From contig JANXCW010000002.1 in assembly GCA_025059775.1 (NCBI GenBank), positions 181,661 to 245,660 on the forward strand: a stretch of 64,000 nucleotides of DNA, given 5' to 3'. Numbering within the stretch: position 1 is the first letter of the stretch; every line of letters starts with the position of its first letter. The DNA is from Armatimonadota bacterium (lineage in GTDB: Bacteria > Sysuimicrobiota > Sysuimicrobiia > Sysuimicrobiales > Sysuimicrobiaceae). The translations under genes and the position numbers were made by a program. Below, piece by piece: positions 24,757 through 34,046 of the stretch. The notes beneath the pieces are model-generated. The model saw only the letters and a program-made list of their open reading frames with translations. It had not been told where the DNA came from and did no database searches.

Positions 24757-25829
24757 CCCCTCCTCCCGGTCCGGTGCACCACGCGCCAGACCGCCTCCGC
24801 GGCATCGGGCCGACCCAGCCTTCGAGCCGCCTCCCGCATCCGCACGAGCCGCCCCGGATCGGCCAGGAGTTCTGCGAGGGCGTGGGCGAGCCGGACGCCG
24901 TCCAGGGCCTCGTCCGGGATCACCACCGCGGCTCCCGCCCGCTCCAGGACCCGGGCATTCTCCAGCTGGTGGCCGGAGGCGGCCCTAAGAGGTACCAGCA
25001 CCGCGGGAAGCCCCAGCGCCGCGATCTCCGCGCAGGTGCTGGCCCCGGATCGGGCCACCACCAGGTCTGCCGCCGCATATGCGTCTCCCATCTCCTCGAC
25101 GTAGTCCACCTGGATGTAGCGGAGCGCGCCGTCCTGGTGGGGTGCCATGGCACCTGCGCGCCGAGAGCCGGTCTGATGCAGCACCTGTAGGTCGGATCGG
25201 TCCCGCAGGTACCGGACCGCTTCCCCCATCGCCCGGTTGATGGCCGCAGAACCCTGGCTTCCCCCCAGGACCAGGATGGTGGTTCGATGCGGATCCAACC
25301 CCCACCGCGCCTCCGCCCGCTTCCGGTTTCCCCGCCACAGGGAAGGCTGCAGGGGCGTGCCGGTCCACACACCTCGGTCTTGGAACACCGCCAGCGCCTC
25401 GCGCATCCCCACACACACCGCGTGCGCGAACCGTCCCAGAAGGCGGGTCACCACTCCCGGTTTCGCGTTGGGCTCGAGGAGGACCAGGGGAATCCGCAGC
25501 AACAGGGCCGCCTGACTCACGGGGTAGCCCGCGTACCCCCCCGTACTCACCACCGCGTCTGGCCGAAACCGCCGTAGGATCCGCGCCCCCTCCAGCACTC
25601 CCCGCGCCGCGCGGCCGAGGTTCCGGATGCCCTCCTGGATGCCCTTGCCCACGACCCCACCGCTGGAGACCGCGCAAAAAGGTACCCCCCTGCGGGGCAC
25701 CAGGCGGGCCTCCAGCCCGCCCGGGGTCCCACAGTAGAGGACCTCCACGCCCTCCGCCACCGTCTCCGCGAGCGCCAGGAGCGGGTATATGTGCCCGCCG
25801 GTTCCTCCGCCCGTGAGGACCACCCGCAT
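24753..25829 (-). CDS. murG: Lipid II synthase MurG
   Basis: GT28 glycosyltransferase that adds GlcNAc to lipid I on the inner membrane face; 358 residues. The ATG at 25829 follows the ftsW stop by four bases and gives the standard N-terminus RVVLTGGGTGGHIYPLLA with its glycine-rich loop. A second glycine loop, GGYAGYP, and the donor-domain VLGGSQGSAAIN and RSGASTCAEIAALG motifs are all present. The upstream in-frame extension is not conserved. Confidence 0.98.
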   Translation of the reverse strand: MRVVLTGGGTGGHIYPLLALAETVAEGVEVLYCGTPGGLEARLVPRRGVPFCAVSSGGVVGKGIQEGIRNLGRAARGVLEGARILRRFRPDAVVSTGGYAGYPVSQAALLLRIPLVLLEPNAKPGVVTRLLGRFAHAVCVGMREALAVFQDRGVWTGTPLQPSLWRGNRKRAEARWGLDPHRTTILVLGGSQGSAAINRAMGEAVRYLRDRSDLQVLHQTGSRRAGAMAPHQDGALRYIQVDYVEEMGDAYAAADLVVARSGASTCAEIAALGLPAVLVPLRAASGHQLENARVLERAGAAVVIPDEALDGVRLAHALAELLADPGRLVRMREAARRLGRPDAAEAVWRVVHRTGRRG

Positions 25830-25833
25830 GGCC

Positions 25834-26979
25834 TCACGCTGCCCACCCCGGCTCCGGGAGCCCGCCTGGACGGGTAGGCTCCCGGACATACCGGGAGAGG
25901 TTCAGGCAGATGCCGCACGCCACTAGAAGCGCGAACAGGGACGAACCTCCGAAGCTCAGGAAGGGGAGGGGTACACCCACCACGGGCAGGGCTCCGGAGA
26001 CCGAGCCGATGTTCAAAACGATCTGGGAAGCGATCCAGCTCCCCACCCCCGCGGCCAGGAGAGCCCCGTACCGGTCCGGTGCGTACAGCGCGAGGCGACG
26101 GAGCCGAAGGAGGAGGAGGAGGTACAGGGCCACGAGTCCGGCCACACCCACCAGTCCCAGCTCCTCCGCGAGGATGCTGAACACGAAGTCCGTGTGCCGC
26201 TCCGGGAGGTAGAAGAACTTCTGAGTGCTCCGCCCTATCCCAACCCCCCAGATCCCTCCGGAGCCGATGGCGATGAGGGACTGCACCACGTGGAAGCCTA
26301 TCCCCTGGGGATCCCGCCAGGGATCCAGAAAGGCCAACAACCGGTCCCGGCGGTACGGCGCGGAGATCGCCAGCCAGAGGGCCACAAGTCCCCCCACCGC
26401 CAGCGTGGCGCCGAGATGCCGGGTCCTCGCCCCGGCGGCGAACAGCAGGCTCAGGGTAATCACTCCTAACACCACCGCGCTCCCCATGTCGGGCTGGCGC
26501 ATCACGAGCCCGCCGAGGACTCCGAGGACCAGGAGCGGGGGAGCAACCCCCCTCCAGGGCTCCCGGAGGATAGGTCCCCGGCCTGCGAGGAAGTGCGCAA
26601 GGTACAGGACGAGCGCCAGCTTCGCACCCTCCACCGGCTGCACGGTCACAGGGCCCAGGTCCACCCATCGCCGGGCTCCGTTCACCACCACCCCCACGCC
26701 GGGTACCAGCACCACCAGGAGGGAGGCCACGGCCAGCAGGAGCAACCCCGGCACGAAGCGCCGCCACGTGCGGTAGTGGATCCGGGAGGCGGCGGCGAGT
26801 CCCACCCCCCCCAGTCCTGCCCAGATCAGCTGCCGCTTGAGGAAGTAGGCCGCGTCCCCGTAAGCCTCCAGGGCCGCCACGCTGCTCGCGCTGTAGATCA
26901 CCACTAGGCCGCCCAGGCAGAGGGCCGCCACCGCCGCGAACAGCAGGGGATCCGGATGACCGCGGACGGGAACCTTCAC
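25834..26979 (-). CDS. ftsW: Septal peptidoglycan polymerase FtsW
   Basis: SEDS-family glycosyltransferase with about ten membrane helices, 381 residues. Landmarks: an IYSASSVAAL first loop, WVDLGPVTVQPVEGAKLALVL, MRQPDMGSAVVLG, a large loop with GSGGIWGVGIG, HTDFVFSILAEELGL with the catalytic-region acidic residues, and GVPLPFLSFGGSSL near the end. Coupled to murD by an ATGA overlap. It works with the class B PBP encoded by ftsI in the same cluster. A second SEDS gene lies at 43-44.3 kb. Confidence 0.97.
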   Translation of the reverse strand: MKVPVRGHPDPLLFAAVAALCLGGLVVIYSASSVAALEAYGDAAYFLKRQLIWAGLGGVGLAAASRIHYRTWRRFVPGLLLLAVASLLVVLVPGVGVVVNGARRWVDLGPVTVQPVEGAKLALVLYLAHFLAGRGPILREPWRGVAPPLLVLGVLGGLVMRQPDMGSAVVLGVITLSLLFAAGARTRHLGATLAVGGLVALWLAISAPYRRDRLLAFLDPWRDPQGIGFHVVQSLIAIGSGGIWGVGIGRSTQKFFYLPERHTDFVFSILAEELGLVGVAGLVALYLLLLLRLRRLALYAPDRYGALLAAGVGSWIASQIVLNIGSVSGALPVVGVPLPFLSFGGSSLFALLVACGICLNLSRYVREPTRPGGLPEPGWAA

Positions 26980-28439
26980 GAGGCCCTCCCCTCCTGAAAC
27001 GAAGGCAGGGTACGCAACAGGGCCCGGAAGGTCTCCGCCCGTTCCCGGTAATCGCGGAACTGATCGAAGGACTCACACCCCGGGGAGAACAGCACCACCT
27101 CTCCCGGCCGCGCCAGCTGCATCGCCCGCCGAACGGCCCGGGGGAGGGTTCCCACCTCTAGGACCTCCGCGGGCAGGTCCCGGAAGGCGGAACGCATGAC
27201 TCCCGCGCACTCCCCGATGAGGTAGACAGCCCGCACCGGTGAAACCCGCAGCGCCTCCCGCATGGGCGCGAAATCCTCCGGGGTCGCCCCGGGACGCCTC
27301 CCGCCCGCGATGAGAACAAAGGGGCACCGCATGGCCCGGATGGCCGCTGCAGCCGCCGCGGGATTGGTGGCCAGGGAATCCTCGATGCACTCCACCCCGT
27401 CCACTTCCGCCACCCGCTCCAACCGGTGTGGCAATCCCCGGAACGCCCGCAACACCTGCTCCATGGCGTCCGGACCAACGCCCATGGCGCCCGCGGCCGC
27501 GCAGGCCGCCAGGGCATTGCGGACCATGTGCTCCGCGGGAATCGGTAGCCGCTCCAGGGGCAGGACCCGCCGCCCGAAAGCCATCACCCACCCCTCCTCC
27601 ACCCACGCGCCCACGCCGAGTTCCCGGGGAAGGGAGCTCGTCACCGCGAAGGGCACCAGGCGCGCCCGGAGGGAGGGAATCAGGGAGGCGCACACGGGAT
27701 GGTCCGCGTCCAGGACCGCCACGTCCTCCGGCTTCTGATGTCGGAAGATGGCGGCCTTGCACGCCACGTACGCCTCGAAGGACCCGTGGTCGTCCAGGTG
27801 GTGGGGGGCGAGGTTGGTGAGCACGGCCACCTGTGGACTTCGGTCCAACTGCAGCAACTGGCGGTTGCTGATCTCCAGTACCACCCAGTCCGTGGGGCGG
27901 ACCCGGTCCAGGGTGTACAGGAGGGGGACGTGGGTGCGGTCGTTACCGCTGAAGTGCGCGCGCTCGCCCTGTGCGAGCAGCATGCGGTGAATGAGAGTCC
28001 CCACGGTGAACTTGCCGTTGGTCCCCGTTACGCCCACTATGGGGCAGGGGCACAATTGAAAGACCAAGCGGGTCATGCTGTGCCGCTCCACGTGGGGGGG
28101 CAAACGGGTGATGGGCTCGTTCTCCGGATAGCGGAACCACGCCTGCGGCAGGAACACCACCTCCGCCTCCTCGATCCCCTCCAGGTACCGGTCCCGCCAC
28201 CGGATGGGGACGGGTTCCTGGAGCCACCGCCGGATGGCGGCTTCCTGGTCCTCCGGGGGCATCCAGACGTGGGTGCGCCGGAACACCTCGGGGAAGGTTT
28301 CGGGCGTGGAGAGATCATGGAGGGTGATGGTCCGGATCCCGTGCGAGAGAAGGTAGCTCGCCACCGCGGATCCCTCCGCGCCGCTCAGGCCCAGCACATG
28401 GATGCGACGTCCGCGCAGCCCAGCGAGCGCATCCGACAT
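26976..28439 (-). CDS. murD: UDP-N-acetylmuramoylalanine-D-glutamate ligase MurD (divergent)
   Basis: Third Mur ligase by position (mraY-murD-ftsW) and by fold; 487 residues from the ATG at 28439. The N-terminal Rossmann domain is recognisable (IHVLGLSGAEGSAVASYLL), but an unusual segment around 57-107 replaces the compact MurD loop. The P-loop is GTNGKFTV (139-146), with Phe144 where Ser/Thr is usual; Thr145 is kept. The next motif reads EISNRQL instead of E-SSFQL, followed by TNLAPHHLDDHG. C-terminal ERVAEVDGVECIEDSLATNP is normal. Most probably a functional but diverged MurD; no other candidate exists in the cluster. Confidence 0.88.
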   Translation of the reverse strand: MSDALAGLRGRRIHVLGLSGAEGSAVASYLLSHGIRTITLHDLSTPETFPEVFRRTHVWMPPEDQEAAIRRWLQEPVPIRWRDRYLEGIEEAEVVFLPQAWFRYPENEPITRLPPHVERHSMTRLVFQLCPCPIVGVTGTNGKFTVGTLIHRMLLAQGERAHFSGNDRTHVPLLYTLDRVRPTDWVVLEISNRQLLQLDRSPQVAVLTNLAPHHLDDHGSFEAYVACKAAIFRHQKPEDVAVLDADHPVCASLIPSLRARLVPFAVTSSLPRELGVGAWVEEGWVMAFGRRVLPLERLPIPAEHMVRNALAACAAAGAMGVGPDAMEQVLRAFRGLPHRLERVAEVDGVECIEDSLATNPAAAAAAIRAMRCPFVLIAGGRRPGATPEDFAPMREALRVSPVRAVYLIGECAGVMRSAFRDLPAEVLEVGTLPRAVRRAMQLARPGEVVLFSPGCESFDQFRDYRERAETFRALLRTLPSFQEGRAS

Positions 28440-28450
28440 CCCCGCGCCTC

Positions 28451-29407
28451 CTAACCGTACCCGACCAGCAGCAATCCCCCCAGCGCCGCAAAGGCCGCGA
28501 GCACGTAGAACCGCGTCACGATCTGCGGCTCCGACCACCCCAGGAGCTCGAAGTGGTGGTGGAGGGGGGAGCTGCGGAAGATGCGGCGGCCGCCCGTTGC
28601 TTTGAAGTACCCCACCTGCAGCATCACGGAAAGGGCCTCCGCCACGAACACCGCGCCCACCACCAGGAGCGCACTCTCCGCCTTCACGCCCAGCGCCAAC
28701 ACCGCCAGGGACCCACCCAGGGCCTGGGAGCCCACGTCGCCCATCATCACCTGCGCGGGGTGAGCGTTGTACCACAGGAAGCCCAGACACGCGCCCGCCA
28801 CGGCCCCGGCGAAGGGCGCGAGGGAGGTCTGGTCCGTGCGCAGGGCGATGGCCGCATAGGTCGAAAACGCCACCGCCGCGATCCCGGCCGCGAGGCCGTC
28901 GAGTCCATCCGTGAGGTTTGCGGCGTTCACGAACCCCGTCACGTACACCGCGGCGAACACGGGATACCACCCTCCCAGCTCCCACGTCCCCATCCCGGGA
29001 ACGTACAGGGTGCTGCCCTGCGGGACCACCCGGGCCACGGCCCACCCCAGGGCAAAGCCGAGGGGGAGTTGCAGCGCCAGCTTCTCCCGGGCCCGCAGCC
29101 CTAGATTCCTTCCCCGTCGCACGCTGCGGTAGTCGTCCCAGAACCCGATGGCCCCGTATCCACAGAGGGCGAGGACCGCGAGCCCGACCGCGGGCGTCCA
29201 CTCCGCGGCGGCCGCGGTGGCCACCAGCACAGCCCCGATGAGCATCAGGCCACCCAGGGTCGGGGTCCCGGCCTTGAGCCGGTGGCGGGGCGGAGCGTCC
29301 TCGCTGATGGGCTGGATGGCCCACCGCCGCAGCCACGGAACGAGGAGGTGGCCTCCAAGGAGCACCCCGAGCCCTCCCACCGCGGTGCCGAGGATCACCC
29401 GTTCCAT
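28451..29407 (-). CDS. mraY: Phospho-N-acetylmuramoyl-pentapeptide transferase MraY
   Basis: Ten-helix membrane enzyme making lipid I from UDP-MurNAc-pentapeptide and undecaprenyl phosphate; 318 residues. The Asp-rich GFWDDYRSVRRGRN loop, NAANLTDGLDGLAAG with catalytic aspartates, MMGDVGSQALGG and the cytoplasmic SPLHHHFELLGW histidine motif are all present. The start overlaps the murF stop by 13 bases, and murD begins 11 bases after it ends. Confidence 0.98.
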   Translation of the reverse strand: MERVILGTAVGGLGVLLGGHLLVPWLRRWAIQPISEDAPPRHRLKAGTPTLGGLMLIGAVLVATAAAAEWTPAVGLAVLALCGYGAIGFWDDYRSVRRGRNLGLRAREKLALQLPLGFALGWAVARVVPQGSTLYVPGMGTWELGGWYPVFAAVYVTGFVNAANLTDGLDGLAAGIAAVAFSTYAAIALRTDQTSLAPFAGAVAGACLGFLWYNAHPAQVMMGDVGSQALGGSLAVLALGVKAESALLVVGAVFVAEALSVMLQVGYFKATGGRRIFRSSPLHHHFELLGWSEPQIVTRFYVLAAFAALGGLLLVGYG

Positions 29408-30774
29408 CCCAACGCCTCCGCCACCCGTTCCAGCCCTACGGCCCGGGACGCCTTAATGAGCACCACATCGCCGGACCTGACCCGCTCCGCCGCACACCGG
29501 GCGGCCTCTTCTGCATCGCGTGCCAGGAGGACGCGCTCCTCCGGCATTCCCGCCTCAAGGGCCCCTCTGGCGATGAGGGCGCCACCTTCCCCTACTGCCA
29601 CCAGCACTTCTACTCCCTCTTCCGCGCACCAGCGCCCTGCCTCAAGGTGCGCCGTTTCCCGAACCGGTCCCAGCTCCCGCATCTCCCCCAGCACCGCCAC
29701 GAACCTGCGCCCTCCCCGCAAAACCCGCACGGTCTCGAACGCGGCACGCAGGGACTCCGGGCTCGCGTTGTACGCATCGTTGACGAGGAGGACGTCGCGC
29801 GGCGACTTCCGCACCTCCAGCCGCATCCGGGGCGGTCGGAACCTCGAAAGGGCTTCCCCCACGGCCTCCAGGGGCACGCCGCACACCCATCCCACCGCCG
29901 CGGCCGCGAGCGCGTTGGAGAGGAGGTGCCGGCCGGGGAGGGGGAGGCGGGCCGGGAGGCGGCCCTGCGGGGTACAGAGCACAAACCGCACCCCCTGGGT
30001 CTCCACCCGGATGTCCTCCGCGTGGACCTCTCCGGCCCCGGTCCCGTAGAACACGACCCGGGCCCGCGCACCACGGGCCATGGCACACACCCGGGGGTCG
30101 TCCGCGTTCAGAACCGCCCAGCCGTTTTCCGGCAGGGCCTCCACAAGCTCCCCCTTCGCCCGGGCAATGGCCTCCACGGAGCCCAGCAGTTCCAGATGCG
30201 CGGTCCCCACGTTCGTCACCACCCCGATCTCCGGGCGCACCGCCTCGCACAACGTCCGGATCTGTCCCTCTCCCCGCATGCCGAGCTCCACCACCACGAA
30301 TCGGTGCGCGGCCTCCAGACCGAACAGGGTCAGAGGAACCCCCAGCTCCGCGTTCCACTCCGGTGCGCTCACGTGCACGGGGAAGGTCGAGGAGAGCACG
30401 GCGGCGATGAGCTGGACGGTGGTGGTCTTCCCCACGCTTCCCGTCACGCCGACGGCCCGCACCGCGAACCGGGATCGCCACAGGGCCCCGAGGGGCAGAA
30501 GGGCCTGGACGGTGTCTGGCACGAGGACCAGCGGGACTCCCGCCTCCACGGGTCGGGAGACCAGGGCCGCCGCGGCGCCCCGCGCCGCCGCCTCCTGCAC
30601 GAAGTCATGGCCGTCCCTTCGGGGACCCCGCAGGGCCACGAAGAGCTCTCCCTGCCGCACCCGCGCGCTGTGCACCGAGATCCCGCAGACGGAGGTCTGC
30701 GGATCGCCCCGCGTTTTGCCGCCCGTGGCCTTCGCCACCTCCGCGAGGGTCAGCCACTTCTCAGGACCTGCCAT
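29395..30774 (-). CDS. murF: UDP-MurNAc-tripeptide-D-alanyl-D-alanine ligase MurF
   Basis: Adds D-Ala-D-Ala to the UDP-MurNAc tripeptide; 459 residues from the ATG at 30774, which lies inside the last codons of murE (14-base overlap). The N-terminal domain is WLTLAEVAKATGGKTRGD...SVHSARVRQGELFVALRG. The P-loop GVTGSVGKTTT is standard. ELGMRGEGQIRTL and NDAYNASPESLRAAF are MurF-specific. C-terminal domain normal. Needed together with a Ddl ligase, which is not in this window. Confidence 0.97.
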   Translation of the reverse strand: MAGPEKWLTLAEVAKATGGKTRGDPQTSVCGISVHSARVRQGELFVALRGPRRDGHDFVQEAAARGAAAALVSRPVEAGVPLVLVPDTVQALLPLGALWRSRFAVRAVGVTGSVGKTTTVQLIAAVLSSTFPVHVSAPEWNAELGVPLTLFGLEAAHRFVVVELGMRGEGQIRTLCEAVRPEIGVVTNVGTAHLELLGSVEAIARAKGELVEALPENGWAVLNADDPRVCAMARGARARVVFYGTGAGEVHAEDIRVETQGVRFVLCTPQGRLPARLPLPGRHLLSNALAAAAVGWVCGVPLEAVGEALSRFRPPRMRLEVRKSPRDVLLVNDAYNASPESLRAAFETVRVLRGGRRFVAVLGEMRELGPVRETAHLEAGRWCAEEGVEVLVAVGEGGALIARGALEAGMPEERVLLARDAEEAARCAAERVRSGDVVLIKASRAVGLERVAEALGWNG

Positions 30775-32221
30775 ATCCCCGCATCCGCAGGGCCTTCCGA
30801 GCCTCCTCCCGATCGTCGAAGGGAATCCACTCGGATCCCACGATCTGGTAAGACTCGTGCCCCTTTCCGCAGAGCAGCACCACATCCCCTGAGCGGGCCT
30901 CCGCGATGGCCAGCCGAATGGCCGCCCCGCGGTCGGGCTCCACCACGCACCGCGTGCCGTCGGGCACACCCGCTTGAATCTGGTGGAGGATGCGCAGGGG
31001 ATCCTCGGTCCGTGGGTTGTCGGAGGTCAGCACGACCAGGTCCGCCCGCTCCGAGGCGACCCGGCCCATCACGGGGCGCTTCGTGGGATCCCGATCCCCG
31101 CCGCATCCGAACACCACGATCACCCGACCGGATGCCATGTGCCGTGCGGTCTCCAGTACGGCCCGCAGGCTATCCGGCGTGTGCGCGTAGTCCACGATCA
31201 CCGCGAAGTCCTGCCCTTCGTCCACGCGCTCGAACCGGCCCGGAAGGCCGGGAAAACGTCCCAACGCGTCCGTCATGGCGTCCAGGGGAACTCCGAAGTG
31301 CTCGCCCAGGGCGATGGCGCACAGGGCGTTGAGGACGTTGAAGATCCCGCACAGGGACAGCCGGAACCGGGCGCGGCTCCGGGGCGTGCGCACGGTGAAG
31401 GTGGCTCCCTCAAGATCCATGGACACATCCTCCGCCCGTACGTGGGCCTCCTGCCCGAACCCATACCAGCAGACCGGTGTGCGGCTCCGGGCCGCCATGT
31501 AGGCGCCCGCGGGATCCTCCCGGTTGATCACGCAGATCCCGTCCGGCTCCACCCGTTCGAAGAGCAGGGCCTTCGCATCCCGGTATGCCTCGAAGGTACC
31601 GTGGAAGTCCAGGTGGTCCTGGGTGAGGTTGGTGAAGGCGGCGGCGGCAAACCGTACCCCGCCCACGCGCTCCTGCGCGAGGGCGTGGGAAGCCACCTCC
31701 ACCGCCACGAATCGCAGGCCGCTTCGCACCATCCGGTGGAACAGGGCGTGGAGGTCCGGGGCCTCCGGGGTGGTGAGGGAAAGGGGCAGCACCTCCGATC
31801 CCACCACCGCACCGAGGCTGCCGATCACCCCGCACGGAACTCCCCCCGCCTCCAGCGCCGCCCGCAGGAGGTAGGTGACCGTCCCCTTGCCGTTCGTGCC
31901 GGTGACGCCGACGACACGCAGGTGGTGGGAGGGGTGGCCGTAGAAGGCGGAGGCCAGCGGTCCCAGGGCGCGCCGCACGGAGGGGACCACGATCTGCGGC
32001 ACCGGAACGTCCACCGGCCGCTCCACCAGCACCGCCGCGGCACCCCGCGCCACCGCCTCCGCCGCGAAGGCGTGACCGTCGTACCGCCGGCCGGGGATAG
32101 CGCAGAAGAGGTCGCCGGGCCGCGTGGTGCGGGAGTCCGAGCAGATCCCGTGGATCTCCGCCTCCATCCCGCCCAGGATCCTACAGGCGGGGAGGGCATG
32201 GAGGAGTTCCCTTAACCGCAT
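30761..32221 (-). CDS. murE: UDP-MurNAc-dipeptide ligase MurE, meso-DAP type
   Basis: Adds the third stem residue; 486 residues from the ATG at 32221. SDSRTTRPGDLFCAIPG is the UDP-binding region. The P-loop is GTNGKGTV (108-115), with glycine at the first position after lysine as in FolC rather than the usual T. TTPEAPDLHALF and EVASHALAQERV are normal. DNPR in the C-terminal domain marks meso-diaminopimelate specificity. The start is not certain: a GTG two codons upstream is possible, and the nearest purine run (GAGGTG) is close. A perfect TATAAT on the minus strand at 32253-32258 may give it an internal promoter. Confidence 0.95.
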   Translation of the reverse strand: MRLRELLHALPACRILGGMEAEIHGICSDSRTTRPGDLFCAIPGRRYDGHAFAAEAVARGAAAVLVERPVDVPVPQIVVPSVRRALGPLASAFYGHPSHHLRVVGVTGTNGKGTVTYLLRAALEAGGVPCGVIGSLGAVVGSEVLPLSLTTPEAPDLHALFHRMVRSGLRFVAVEVASHALAQERVGGVRFAAAAFTNLTQDHLDFHGTFEAYRDAKALLFERVEPDGICVINREDPAGAYMAARSRTPVCWYGFGQEAHVRAEDVSMDLEGATFTVRTPRSRARFRLSLCGIFNVLNALCAIALGEHFGVPLDAMTDALGRFPGLPGRFERVDEGQDFAVIVDYAHTPDSLRAVLETARHMASGRVIVVFGCGGDRDPTKRPVMGRVASERADLVVLTSDNPRTEDPLRILHQIQAGVPDGTRCVVEPDRGAAIRLAIAEARSGDVVLLCGKGHESYQIVGSEWIPFDDREEARKALRMRGYGRS

Positions 32222-32252
32222 GCGCACCTCGGCGGGGTGATATCCGTTCGCG

Positions 32253-32258
32253 ATTATA
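32253..32258 (-). promoter_or_regulatory. Possible internal -10 element upstream of murE
   Basis: A perfect TATAAT on the minus strand lies between the ftsI stop (32265) and the murE start (32221). No matching -35 is seen at 16-18 bp. Given the GC-rich background, the match is suggestive of an internal promoter for murE onwards, but unproven. Confidence 0.35.
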
Positions 32259-32264
32259 CGCCCT

Positions 32265-34046
32265 TCAGTCCCGGAGCTCCGGGCCGCTCTCCGGAACCGT
32301 AGGGCCTCCGTCCGGCGGGATACGCAGATGCCAAAGGACCTGGGAGGCGATCCGCCGGAACACGGGCGCCGCCACCACCCCGCCGTAGTACGCTCCTCTG
32401 GGCTCGTCCAGCAGGACCAAGATCGCGAGCCGCGGGGAGGAGGCGGGCACGAGGCCCACAAAGGAGGACACGTACTTCCCGGGAAGATACCCGCCCCGGG
32501 GCCCTGGCTTCTGCGCGGTCCCCGTCTTGCCAGCCACCGTGTAGCCCTCCACGGCCGCGGCCCTGCCCGTGCCCTCCACCACCGCCCGCACCATCATCTC
32601 CAGCAGCCGCCGGGCCGTCTGCGGGCTGAGCACGCGGACGGGCGGGGATGCCTGCAGAAGCTCCAGGGCCCGCCCGTCCGGGCTCCGGAGGAAGGAGATC
32701 AGGGTAGGACGCACCAGCAGACCACCGTTGCCGATAGCAGCCACGGCCCGCAGGAGCTGCAGCGGGGTCACCGCGATGCCCTGTCCGAAGCCTAGGGTAT
32801 ACAGATCCGGCCCCGTCCACTCCGAGGGTGGGCGGACGATGCCCGCGGCCTCCCCGGGAAGCTCCACGCCCGTGGGCTGCCCGAACCCGAACCGGAGGAT
32901 GGCCTTGTACAGACGGTCCGGACCCAAACGCGCCGCGGTGAGGGCAGCTCCCACGTTGCACGAGAGGCGCAGGATGTCCGCGGGCCGCACCTCCCCGTGG
33001 GCTTCCCCCTGCGCCTCCCGGATGCGGTGACCGCCCGGCACCTGGAGGGATCCGGGACAACGGAACAAGGTCTTTGGGCTCACTGCACCGCTCTCCAGGG
33101 CCGCGCCCATGACCACCACCTTGAAGGTGCTCCCGGGCTCATACACCTCTGCCACCGCCCGGTTGCGCCAGACCTCAGGGGAAGTCTGTGCATACCGGTT
33201 CGGATCGAAGCGGGGGACATTGGCCACCGCCAGCAGTTCCCCGCTTCGGACGTCCATCACCACCGCCACGCCCGCCCGCGCGCCATGGACCTGGAGGGCT
33301 TCCTGCAGCTCCCGCTCCGCGATGTGCTGCACCACCGTGTCCAGGGTGAGGAACAGGTCCGCGCCGTTTTTGGGAGAAACGAGCACACGCCGGCCCTCCA
33401 GGATCTCGCGGCCCAGGGCATCCCGGACCCGCACCGCCTGACCCGGGGTTCCGCGCAGCACCGCGTCATAGCGGGCTTCCACCCCCCACAGGCCCTGGTT
33501 GTCGATGCCCGTGAACCCCAGCACCTGCCCGGCGAGCGGACCGAGAGGGTAAGCACGTCTTTCCTCCCGCTCGAAGCCCAGCTGGTCTGTAAGCCCCAGG
33601 GCCCGCAGCTGCTGTGCGGCCTGCGGGGCCAGATGGCGGGCAATCCACACGAAGTAACGATCCGGCGTAAGCCGTGCCAGGATGCGCTCGGGTGGCACTC
33701 CAAGGACGGCGGCCACCCGGCGCGCAAAGGCCTGCGGGTTCCGGATGTTCCGGGGGATCGCGTAGGCGCTCAGGGTGGGCACGTTCGTGGCGAGCTCCCG
33801 ACCGTTCCGGTCGTAGATCCGGCCACGGGAGGCGGCAAGCACGAGGAGATCCTGCTGCTGGCGAACGGCCAGGCTCCGCATGGCCTCGGATCGGGTGGCC
33901 TGCCAGTACGCCACCCGACCTGCTACGAGCAGGAGGAGGAGCGTCCAACCGAGGAAGAGGATCCGGACGCGCGCCCGGAGGGGGACGGAGATCGGGCGAC
34001 GAGGCCGGATCAGCGACGCTCGTGGGCGATGGCTAGGCCTTCCCAC
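32265..34046 (-). CDS. ftsI: Division-specific class B penicillin-binding protein FtsI/PBP3
   Basis: Septal DD-transpeptidase, about 593 residues. One N-terminal membrane helix (about 27-47) precedes the pedestal domain with RGRIYDRNGRELA. The transpeptidase motifs are SxxK at Ser306-Lys309 (EPGSTFK), SCN at 362-364 and KTG at 506-508 (AGKTGTA). No C-terminal PASTA repeats are present. There is no ATG near the expected start; GTG at 34046, overlapping the ftsL end by 37 bases, is the best candidate, and the true start could be a few codons further in. It works with FtsW at the septum. Confidence 0.95.
   Translation of the reverse strand: MGRPSHRPRASLIRPRRPISVPLRARVRILFLGWTLLLLLVAGRVAYWQATRSEAMRSLAVRQQQDLLVLAASRGRIYDRNGRELATNVPTLSAYAIPRNIRNPQAFARRVAAVLGVPPERILARLTPDRYFVWIARHLAPQAAQQLRALGLTDQLGFEREERRAYPLGPLAGQVLGFTGIDNQGLWGVEARYDAVLRGTPGQAVRVRDALGREILEGRRVLVSPKNGADLFLTLDTVVQHIAERELQEALQVHGARAGVAVVMDVRSGELLAVANVPRFDPNRYAQTSPEVWRNRAVAEVYEPGSTFKVVVMGAALESGAVSPKTLFRCPGSLQVPGGHRIREAQGEAHGEVRPADILRLSCNVGAALTAARLGPDRLYKAILRFGFGQPTGVELPGEAAGIVRPPSEWTGPDLYTLGFGQGIAVTPLQLLRAVAAIGNGGLLVRPTLISFLRSPDGRALELLQASPPVRVLSPQTARRLLEMMVRAVVEGTGRAAAVEGYTVAGKTGTAQKPGPRGGYLPGKYVSSFVGLVPASSPRLAILVLLDEPRGAYYGGVVAAPVFRRIASQVLWHLRIPPDGGPTVPESGPELRD

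Noticed and set aside
26976..28439. MurD as a catalytically dead pseudoenzyme
   Set aside because: The P-loop lysine, the following threonine and C-terminal motifs remain, and no other MurD is in the cluster; divergence is more likely than loss.
34010..34046. Frameshift between ftsL and ftsI because ftsI lacks an ATG
   Set aside because: A GTG start within the ftsL end gives a normal N-terminus, and both reading frames are intact with all motifs.
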